The notes beneath the pieces were generated by a model. The model did no database searches. It saw only the letters and a program-made list of their open reading frames with translations, and had not been told where the DNA came from. A stretch of 12,346 nt of DNA from assembly GCA_018676275.1 (NCBI GenBank), contig JABHFC010000294.1, positions 1 through 12,346 of the forward strand. Reading direction: 5' to 3'. The DNA comes from Gammaproteobacteria bacterium. GTDB lineage: Bacteria; Pseudomonadota; Gammaproteobacteria; Eutrophobiales; Eutrophobiaceae. The stretch's first letter is position 1. Each line of letters starts with the position of its first letter. Positions 6,870 through 12,346 of this stretch are shown here, piece after piece. Position numbers and translations under genes: made by a program.

Positions 6870-7580
6870 TCATGCACGATTATAAATTACTGGCATTTGC
6901 CCCTTCCACTTTAACCACACACTTTCATTTAATATAAGTTCAGTTATAAAATTTCCGACATTGACTCTACTTGTTGTTCCAGAATCGAAAATTGCATTTC
7001 GAAGGGGAGATATATGCACATTGTATTCTGTAACTTCTTTCTCATCGCTTAGAGCATCAGGGCGAACAGCAACCCATTCAATCGCATTATCATTTTGACC
7101 GATTTGTGTACGTAAAAAGTCTGCTGCCTTTTCATTATCAACATGCGGAGGCAACAGGACTCTCAATATTGCAATGACAATACGCTGACTTAATGGAGGT
7201 ATCTCGGGAATATCTCGATTACTATTCCCCGTTGTATTCATAAGGATAACTTTAATCGCATCCCCAGAGTCATTAGATTTGATAGCGTTGCATATACCTT
7301 GAACGGTATCTGTTACAAGCAAGCGAGGATGACCAAAGATACCTTTAAACGTAAGGTTATGGCCGAGACAAGAAACAACAGCATTGCAGTCTTTAATATG
7401 AACCGCCATTTCAGAGCTAGTTAGCTTATCTACGGAGGCTTGAATTATGTATAAGTTCGGGTCGTCAGCTAATGCATCGAGCGAGCGAACTATCGCATTA
7501 ACCTCAACACCTCGCTCAAGTAACTGTTTGACAACAAGACGTCCTGTCGCCCCACTTGCACCGACAACTAAAGCTTTCAA
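6870..7580 (-). CDS. NAD(P)-binding atypical SDR (NmrA-like) protein, TTG start
   Basis: A 236-residue protein of the atypical short-chain dehydrogenase group (NAD(P)H-binding/NmrA-like). The dinucleotide loop is GASGATG at residues 7-13, in the first strand MKALVVGASGATG. A second segment, DCNAVVSCLGHN, ends the usual fourth strand, and 'EWVAVRPDAL' is the conserved late strand of this family. There is no clear YxxxK pair, typical of members that sense redox state or act on unknown substrates. The start is TTG (7580-7578): it has AAGGAAAA at the right distance, and no in-frame ATG precedes the nucleotide-binding strand. It is transcribed on the same strand as the FG-GAP and selenoprotein genes but 142 bp away, so co-transcription is uncertain. 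Upstream of its stop side, 6697-6869 holds no feature I can support. Confidence 0.82.
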   Translation of the reverse strand: MKALVVGASGATGRLVVKQLLERGVEVNAIVRSLDALADDPNLYIIQASVDKLTSSEMAVHIKDCNAVVSCLGHNLTFKGIFGHPRLLVTDTVQGICNAIKSNDSGDAIKVILMNTTGNSNRDIPEIPPLSQRIVIAILRVLLPPHVDNEKAADFLRTQIGQNDNAIEWVAVRPDALSDEKEVTEYNVHISPLRNAIFDSGTTSRVNVGNFITELILNESVWLKWKGQMPVIYNRA

Positions 7581-7637
7581 AATATTTTCCTTTGATTAAT
7601 GGCAGGTTTCAGCACAAGTGCTCTTTAACCCGGAATA

Positions 7638-7652
7638 TGGCGCGTCGCGCCA
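7638..7652. repeat. 15-bp GC-rich palindrome
   Basis: TGGCGCG-T-CGCGCCA is a perfect palindrome in the 142-bp gap between the FG-GAP gene and the NAD(P)-binding protein gene. It could be a regulator site for the latter, or the stem of a weak terminator for the former; no T-run follows on either strand. The rest of 7581-7722 holds only the ribosome binding site of the downstream gene. Confidence 0.35.
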
Positions 7653-7722
7653 ATGCGTTCAGGATTTTCAAGCTCTAATGCTAGCGGGTAAACCTGATGC
7701 TGACATGCTCGTTGAAGATAGA

Positions 7723-8934
7723 TTACTTACCGAGGTTTTCGTACCAGCGTAAATTTTTGCTGTAATGCCCACCGCACACGATGTCCAGGCGTTCATCACG
7801 ATTTAAATCGGCGACATTGCAATCGGTACCGCCCATAGTGTCGTCTAACAAGTGGCGGCGCCAGCTCGTTGCTGTGTCGTCGGTGGCATAATAAACGTAG
7901 GTCTCAAAAACGTCCTCGCGATTACCGAGGATGATTTCATCGCTGCCGTCGCCGTTTAAATCGCCGATGGCCAGTGCATGAATGTATGTCAAATCATCCG
8001 CGATCTGATAACGAGTCCAGGCAGTTCCGTTTTGCAGATAAACAAAGGCATGACCACTATGGAAAGGTTCGACCGTCAACAAAAAACGACGGCCATCCAC
8101 CAGTTTGCCGACCCGCACGTCGCTGGCTCCACGATCAAATTCAGTCGGTCCCTTAAATCCGGGCACCAGAAGTTCGCTGGTCCATTGTAAACTACCCTCC
8201 TTACGCTGCGGTTTATGCAACCATACGCCTTGCAGACCGGCAGTTAATACCTCATCACCGGGCAAGTCATCGAAGTCGACTGCAGTCATGCCATGCACAT
8301 AACCCACTATGTCTGACTTGATAGAACCTTGATGCTGTCCATCCGGCGTGTAATACACCAGCGGCGTCGTGCCTGGATAGACTTCGAGGCTTTCGGCCGA
8401 ACCGCCGACGACTGGCGACACGACTAATAAACGGTCGCCGCTACCGTCTATGTCGATAAATTCCACCCTGTGTGACATTGATAGTCGATCGAACAGGCGT
8501 TCTTGCCATAGTGCACTGGTCGAGCCTTGATGTTGCAGCAGAAATAACTCGCCGGAAGCCTTTTCCACATCAAACGGTGTAAAGCCGGCCGCGAGTGCGA
8601 TTTCCGGAATCCCGTCACCATCAAGATCTTGCGCGGCAGTCCATAAACCGACAGGCGGCGCAACTTTGGTGATCACATGCCGTTGCCAGCCTGGATTTTC
8701 AAACCAGCTTAGTCTTCTCTCTTCGAAAGATGCAATTGTCGGCAAGATGTCAGGTAAGCCGTCACCATTCATATCAACGATGCGGACCTGATAGATCGGA
8801 ATGCCTTGCGAACCAACCTGATGCACTTTGAATTTTACCGCCTCGACCGCTATGACTGCCTGGATTGAAAGAGCAAAGGCTAGCAGCGCGATTACAACAA
8901 GCGAACCGTATTTTGGACTTGCAGGTGTCAACAT
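7723..8934 (-). CDS. Exported FG-GAP/VCBS repeat beta-propeller protein
   Basis: A 403-residue protein with an N-terminal signal peptide: MLTPASPKYG, then a hydrophobic run LVVIALLAFALSIQAVIA, with likely cleavage near residues 29-32. The mature part is a chain of FG-GAP/VCBS-type repeats, each with a calcium-binding-like Asp loop: DMNGDGLPD (54-62), DLDGDGIPE (103-111), DIDGSGD (161-167), DFDDLPGDE (220-228), DLNGDGSDE (325-333) and DLNRDERLD (376-384). That suggests a seven-bladed or similar propeller acting in the periplasm or at the surface. The ending NLRWYENLG is typical of the family. A GTG start at 8967 would add 11 residues; the ATG at 8934 gives a better signal peptide, but neither has a clear Shine-Dalgarno. 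No catalytic motif is visible. It lies 81 bp downstream of the selenoprotein gene. Confidence 0.82.
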   Translation of the reverse strand: MLTPASPKYGSLVVIALLAFALSIQAVIAVEAVKFKVHQVGSQGIPIYQVRIVDMNGDGLPDILPTIASFEERRLSWFENPGWQRHVITKVAPPVGLWTAAQDLDGDGIPEIALAAGFTPFDVEKASGELFLLQHQGSTSALWQERLFDRLSMSHRVEFIDIDGSGDRLLVVSPVVGGSAESLEVYPGTTPLVYYTPDGQHQGSIKSDIVGYVHGMTAVDFDDLPGDEVLTAGLQGVWLHKPQRKEGSLQWTSELLVPGFKGPTEFDRGASDVRVGKLVDGRRFLLTVEPFHSGHAFVYLQNGTAWTRYQIADDLTYIHALAIGDLNGDGSDEIILGNREDVFETYVYYATDDTATSWRRHLLDDTMGGTDCNVADLNRDERLDIVCGGHYSKNLRWYENLGK

Positions 8935-9015
8935 AAGCGTATTTCTGGTTGAGGCAGAGACAGCCACCTAGAACGCTGCGTGACTGCTTTTGTGCCTGAT
9001 TTGAGTATCAGAATA

Positions 9016-10146
9016 TTACAGTCTACTGAGTGTATTTTTAGCAGATTCATATTCTTCCAGACCAAGCTGATCAATTAAATCCACCCTGTTTTCATAACTA
9101 CCCGGGTCTACAGGTATACCACTGCCATCAGCAATTCTCACCATGCGTTGAAAATTTGAGGCAACGCCCGATGCATCTACCAGTTTATTAGCACCCATTT
9201 CCTTTTCCAGTTTGTCCCGCACCAGGGCAAGTTGTTCAGCATCTCTCAACATGAATACGTCGGCATACTCTATCAACCTATGCGAGTGCTTTAGACCAGC
9301 AATTTCTTTACAATTTGGATCAGCCAGGCCTTCCAGATCGATGGTTTGTCCATCAGCTTTGATACTCTCACGGAGCATATTGGCATGTGAAGAAGTTCAG
9401 TAAAAACAATCATTATGAGAAGAGACCCTGGTAGCCACAACCTCCATCTCAATTCTTGATAGGCCGCCGTGAGGGCAGATTGTCCAGTCACCCACGATAC
9501 TGTCATTAGTGATGTAGTGGGAATTAAATAGATCCATCAAGCTCCGAACTTCATCAGGTGCCAGACCCAATGCACGGATAACGTTGGCGCCGTATCCGTT
9601 CCATATATCGGCTTCCGGTCCTTCTTCTATGAAGTTCGGCAGCAATGGTACCCACGCGCCACCATCATATGATGCATTTTCAGGCAGGTATCGTGTTGGC
9701 TCACCGGCTTTAGGCTCGGGTAACTCGTTGAGTGGAATACCAAGCCCGCGACAAAATTCATCGACAGCGAAAGTATGTACAATCGTACCAAGAATTTCGA
9801 CATACTCCTCCGGTTTCAAGCCTTGACTCATCACCCCGTCAAACCAGTTTTTAGTTATGCGCGCTGAATCGGTCACGATGCGATGGACCACTTCAACGAT
9901 CACATCGGACAATTCACTGGATGCAGTTTGGTGCTCACCTTCAACTTGATAGGGGGAAAGTGCTTCTTTACGCCGTTGACATAAATCACAATCGTGTGAC
10001 TGCCGGATTTCCTTCGCGATAGCAACTTTTTGCGCACCAGTGAACCAGGCACCCGGAGACGCCAATCTTTCCCAAAAACGATTATGGGTCTCGGCAAAAT
10101 TAGCGCGAACAGGATAGTTTGCATTACTATAATCAATGGCAATCAT
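9016..10146 (-). CDS. AhpD-like (CMD/peroxidase-related) selenoprotein, Sec250 encoded by TGA
   Basis: The minus strand has one frame of 376 codons plus TAA, interrupted only by a TGA at 9399-9397. It falls in HNDCFY-[TGA]-TSSHANML, so that C247-F-Y-X250-T-S-S-H254 is an exact AhpD-type CxxCxxxH redox site with the TGA in place of the second cysteine. Homologues I recall have Cys there (CFYCTTSH). Reading TGA as selenocysteine joins two otherwise orphan ORFs (249 and 120 residues) into one protein in the same frame. The N-terminal half has another pair, C53-D-L-C56, suggesting two AhpD-like halves, and no signal peptide is seen. The likely role is thiol- or selenol-based peroxide or disulfide reduction in the cytoplasm; the substrate is unknown. 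A SECIS-like hairpin follows the TGA. The ATG lacks a clear Shine-Dalgarno. A nonsense mutation or sequencing error is the alternative, but the exact position of the TGA argues against it. Confidence 0.85.
9362..9399 (-). promoter_or_regulatory. Candidate bacterial SECIS element after the Sec TGA
   Basis: Starting from the TGA (9399-9397), the minus strand can fold AUAUGCUC (9380-9373) against GAGAGUAU (9369-9362) with the loop CGU (9372-9370). The stem has C-G, U-A, C-G, one G/A mismatch, a U-G wobble, then A-U, U-A, A-U. The loop lies 25-27 nt after the TGA and has a G at its second position. Known bacterial SECIS elements have a small loop with an early G about 16-37 nt after the UGA, so this fits. 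SelB would bind it. The hairpin lies inside the coding sequence, as in all bacterial cases. Confidence 0.65.
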
Positions 10147-10199
10147 GACGAATTTTTTACCCAGGCGTGATAACTCTGAAAATAATGTTCCGTTTGTAG

Positions 10200-10205
10200 A
10201 TTATA
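10200..10205 (-). promoter_or_regulatory. Candidate -10 box for the selenoprotein gene
   Basis: On the minus strand this is a perfect TATAAT, 53 bases before the selenoprotein start, in the 98-bp divergent spacer to the SH3-like gene. No good -35 lies 16-18 bases upstream (GGGTAA at 17), so the call is tentative. Confidence 0.3.
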
Positions 10206-10244
10206 TTGAATAATTAGATTAATTACCCAATCAATATTAAGAGA

Positions 10245-10586
10245 ATGAATTGTAGAGCCATCAAAAAGCACCGTTCAACATACCCAAACCCGATTGAATT
10301 TGAGGTGAACGATTTACTTGAGACCGGCTTGGAGGACGATGAATATCCTGGATGGATTTGGGTTAGGTTGGGTGATGGTAATGAAGGATGGGCGCCCAAA
10401 GAGTACATAGAGATCCTGGATAATTCGAAAACGGGCATTGCAAAGTCTAAATATTGTGCGCGCGAACTGGATATAGAAGTGGGAGATTATTTGCAAATCG
10501 AAAAATCACTTTGTGGCTGGCACTATGTCATCAATGTAGATGGTGAAACTGGCTGGGTGCCTCAGGAATGCATTCAATCCACATAA
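10245..10586 (+). CDS. Small protein with two SH3-like repeats
   Basis: A 113-residue protein made of two SH3-type beta-barrel repeats and little else. The first covers about residues 1-60 (RAIKKHRSTYPNPIEFEVND, then PGWIWVRLGDGNEGWAPKEYIE). The second covers about 65-113 (YCARELDIEVGDYLQIEK, then CGWHYVINVDGETGWVPQECIQ). The matched endings GWAPKEYIE and GWVPQECIQ show that they are repeats. No signal peptide or membrane segment is present, so it is probably cytoplasmic and binds a protein or peptide partner. The ATG has only a short-spaced AAGAGA before it, but the start fits the family opening. It diverges from the selenoprotein gene across 98 bp and converges on prpF, with 37 bp between their stop codons. 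Its partner is unknown. Confidence 0.83.
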   Translation: MNCRAIKKHRSTYPNPIEFEVNDLLETGLEDDEYPGWIWVRLGDGNEGWAPKEYIEILDNSKTGIAKSKYCARELDIEVGDYLQIEKSLCGWHYVINVDGETGWVPQECIQST

Positions 10587-10593
10587 TGTGGGG

Positions 10594-10618
10594 GCCTTAA
10601 GGCGAGTTAAGTTTTTTT
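10594..10618 (+). terminator. Weak candidate terminator after the SH3-like gene
   Basis: Just after the stop codon, GCC-TTAA-GGC (10594-10603) and the alternative CTTAA (10596-10600)/TTAAG (10607-10611) can form short stems, and the second is followed at once by seven Ts (10612-10618). The stems are short and AT-rich, so this is a weak intrinsic terminator at best in the 37-bp convergent gap. Confidence 0.3.
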
Positions 10619-10623
10619 ATGAC

Positions 10624-11802
10624 TTAGATCACGTCACCGGGAACATGCACATGACCTTCCATCAATATTCGTGCACTGCGACTCATTATCACTTTGCTGG
10701 CGCTCCACTCACCATCGACCAGCGCCGCTTCTGCACCCACCTTTAAGGTGCCGGAGGGATGTCCGAAACGAACGGCATCGCGTTCACCGCCACCTGCAGC
10801 CTGGTTGACCAATGTACCTGGAATAGCTGCCGCTGTGCCAATAGCCACCGCTGCGGTGCCCATCATCGCATGATGTAGTTTGCCCATAGACATTGCCCGG
10901 ACAAGTAAATCTACATCACTTTCTAAAATCGTTTTACCACTGGATGCTGTGTACTTTGCCGGGCCTGCTACGAAAGCCACTTTTGGTGTGTGTTGTCGTT
11001 GCTCTGCCTCGTTGATATCTGTAATCAGCCCCATTTTCATGGCCCCATGTGCGCGTATGCTTTCAAACATAGCCAGGGCTTTCTCATTGTTATTGATGTC
11101 GTCCTGCAATTCCGTACCGCTATAACCAATACTATCTGCATTAACAAAAATTGTCGGGATGCCTGCATTGATCATCGTCGCTTTCAGCGTCCCCACTCCC
11201 GGTACTTCTAAATCATCGACCAGATTACCACTTGGCAATAAGGCGCCATCACCATCAGCCGGATCAAGAAATTCAATCTTGATCTCTGCGGCCGGAAACG
11301 TCACACCGTCGAGTTCGAAATCACCGCATTCCTGCACCTCGCCTAAGGTCATTGGTACATGAGCAATAATGGTCTTGTTAATATTGGCCTGCCAGATACG
11401 CACCTCTGCCATACCCTCTTGTGGGATCCTCGCCGCATCCACCAGACCCTTAGCGATAGCAAAACCACCCACTGCTGCACTCAGGTTGCCACAGTTACCG
11501 CTCCAGTCGACAAAGGGTTTATCGATGGATACCTGGCCGAAAAGATAATCCACGTCGTGGTCGGCCTGACTGCTTTTCGACAGAATCACGGTCTTACTTG
11601 TACTGGATGTGGCGCCACCCATACCGTCGGTATGTTTAGCATAAGGATCCGGACTACCGATAACACGTAGCAGCAAGGCATCACGCTTAGCACCCGGTAC
11701 TTGCGCGACTTCGGGTAGATCACTCAAGCTGAAAAATACACCTTTACTGGTTCCACCACGCATGTAGGTAGCAGGGATTTTTATTTGACGTGAATGAGAC
11801 AT
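10624..11802 (-). CDS. prpF: 2-methylaconitate cis-trans isomerase PrpF
   Basis: A 392-residue PrpF-family isomerase with the diaminopimelate-epimerase-like two-lobe fold. In the AcnD-type 2-methylcitrate cycle, AcnD forms a 2-methylaconitate isomer that PrpF converts to the cis form used by aconitase B, allowing propionyl-CoA to be oxidised to pyruvate and succinate. The N-terminus IPATYMRGGTSKGVFF is the family signature. K70 in SSTSKTV and C104 in SGNCGN are at the sites of the lysine and cysteine proposed to act in Shewanella PrpF. The later segments GAMKMGLI and MSMGKLHHAMMGTAAVAIG are also typical. The Shine-Dalgarno is good (AAGGAA). It starts 24 bp after acnD and is co-transcribed with it; prpB and prpC would be expected further upstream, outside the window. 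Confidence 0.95.
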   Translation of the reverse strand: MSHSRQIKIPATYMRGGTSKGVFFSLSDLPEVAQVPGAKRDALLLRVIGSPDPYAKHTDGMGGATSSTSKTVILSKSSQADHDVDYLFGQVSIDKPFVDWSGNCGNLSAAVGGFAIAKGLVDAARIPQEGMAEVRIWQANINKTIIAHVPMTLGEVQECGDFELDGVTFPAAEIKIEFLDPADGDGALLPSGNLVDDLEVPGVGTLKATMINAGIPTIFVNADSIGYSGTELQDDINNNEKALAMFESIRAHGAMKMGLITDINEAEQRQHTPKVAFVAGPAKYTASSGKTILESDVDLLVRAMSMGKLHHAMMGTAAVAIGTAAAIPGTLVNQAAGGGERDAVRFGHPSGTLKVGAEAALVDGEWSASKVIMSRSARILMEGHVHVPGDVI

Positions 11803-11826
11803 ATGCTTTATTCCTTTCGAATTTTA

Positions 11827-12346
11827 TCAAGCGGCGTTTTCTGATTGCAGAAAATCCTCTGCGAAACGTTGCAAGACACCACCGGCAGCATAGACATGCA
11901 CTTCCTCTGCGGTATCGAGACGACAGCTCACCGGGATCTCAATAGTTTCACCGTTGGCACGTGTCATCTCTACGCTTAGATCTGCTCCCGGCGAGATCTG
12001 ACCGTTGACATCATAGGTCTCGGTACCATCGATTGCATAGGTGTTACGATTCTCACCGGACTTGAACTGCAGCGGTAGAACACCCATGCCGACCAGATTG
12101 GTACGATGGATGCGCTCGAAGCCTTCTGCCACGATGGCCTCAACACCGGCCAGGCGGACACCCTTCGCCGCCCAGTCACGGGAAGAACCCTGACCATAGT
12201 CTGCGCCGGCGATAATGATTAATGGTTGCTTACGTTGCATGTAAGTTTCGATGGCTTCCCACATGCGACTCTCTTTACCTTCGGGTTCAATACGGGCCAG
12301 TGAACCTTGCTTCACTTCTCCATTCTCATCACGACACATTTCGTTC
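11827..12346 (-). CDS. acnD: Fe/S-dependent 2-methylcitrate dehydratase AcnD (C-terminal part)
   Basis: The last 172 residues of an aconitase-family protein; the rest lies past the right edge. The swivel domain is intact: GSLARIEPEG, then GADYGQGSSRDWAAKG with the substrate-binding Ser-Arg pair, then VGMGVLPLQF, IDGTETYDV and CRLDTAEEV near the end. The close of the protein, YAAGGVLQRFAEDFL, and the downstream prpF mark it as AcnD, which dehydrates 2-methylcitrate, rather than AcnA. The iron-sulfur cysteines and most of the catalytic core are not in this window, so they cannot be checked. An internal Met at 12339 is not the start, since the frame stays open to the edge. Confidence 0.95.
   Translation of the reverse strand, partial: NEMCRDENGEVKQGSLARIEPEGKESRMWEAIETYMQRKQPLIIIAGADYGQGSSRDWAAKGVRLAGVEAIVAEGFERIHRTNLVGMGVLPLQFKSGENRNTYAIDGTETYDVNGQISPGADLSVEMTRANGETIEIPVSCRLDTAEEVHVYAAGGVLQRFAEDFLQSENAA

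Noticed and set aside
6858..6872. The TGA that ends the NAD(P)-binding protein as another Sec codon
   Set aside because: Read-through would add only three codons before TAA, there is no Cys/Sec motif, and the protein already has full family length.
7640..7743. A plus-strand open stretch reading QDFQALMLAGKPDADM and ending at a TAA
   Set aside because: It has no start with a ribosome binding site, overlaps the end of the FG-GAP gene on the other strand, and matches no family I recognise; probably chance.
9016..10146. Reading this locus as a pseudogene or as two separate genes
   Set aside because: There is only one stop, it is a TGA, it sits precisely at a catalytic Cys position, the frame is unchanged on both sides, and a SECIS-like hairpin follows. 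The downstream ORF on its own would start inside the redox motif region and lacks a ribosome binding site.

Overview
The window looks like chromosomal DNA of a moderate-GC gammaproteobacterium. The clues are an AcnD-PrpF type methylcitrate branch, proteobacterial-style IclR, CaiB and PaaH-like proteins, and intergenic hairpins of the 'GTCATTCCCGC' kind that are common in that class. No phage, plasmid, tRNA, rRNA or CRISPR signal was seen. The taxonomic placement is an inference.

Layout. Positions 1-243 (minus) hold the start of a gene that runs off the left edge, possibly a PrnB/DUF1864-like protein. A 183-bp divergent promoter region separates it from a luciferase-like (LLM) flavin oxidoreductase (427-1470, plus). 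Positions 1500-1642 are a 143-bp nested palindromic, MITE-like element between convergent genes. Next comes a CoA-thioester cluster. A thiolase (1726-2931) and a PaaH-type 3-hydroxyacyl-CoA dehydrogenase (2976-4502) lie on the minus strand. They diverge from an IclR regulator (4631-5470) and a class III CoA-transferase (5473-6696) on the plus strand. The shared divergent promoter carries a perfect TTTCGC-TAT-GCGAAA palindrome, a good candidate IclR operator. The cluster suggests activation of an organic (perhaps dicarboxylic) acid by CoA transfer, then 3-hydroxyacyl-CoA oxidation and thiolysis. The acyl-CoA dehydrogenase and enoyl-CoA hydratase steps are not in the window.

Positions 6870-10146 (minus) hold an NmrA-like NAD(P)-binding protein with a TTG start, an exported FG-GAP/VCBS beta-propeller protein, and the most notable gene of the window. 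That gene, 9016-10146, appears at first as two ORFs split by one in-frame TGA. The TGA falls exactly at the second cysteine of an AhpD-type CxxCxxxH site (C-F-Y-[TGA]-T-S-S-H). A hairpin fitting a bacterial SECIS follows, with its loop 25-27 nt after the TGA. I read it as a 376-residue AhpD-like selenoprotein with Sec at residue 250 and a second CxxC in its N-terminal half. If so, the host must carry SelA, SelB, SelC and SelD elsewhere.

Positions 10245-10586 (plus) encode a small protein with two SH3-like repeats. The right end (10624-12346, minus) is acnD (partial) followed by prpF, two steps of the 2-methylcitrate cycle for propionyl-CoA. Propionyl-CoA could in principle come from the thiolase cluster, but nothing in the sequence proves that link.
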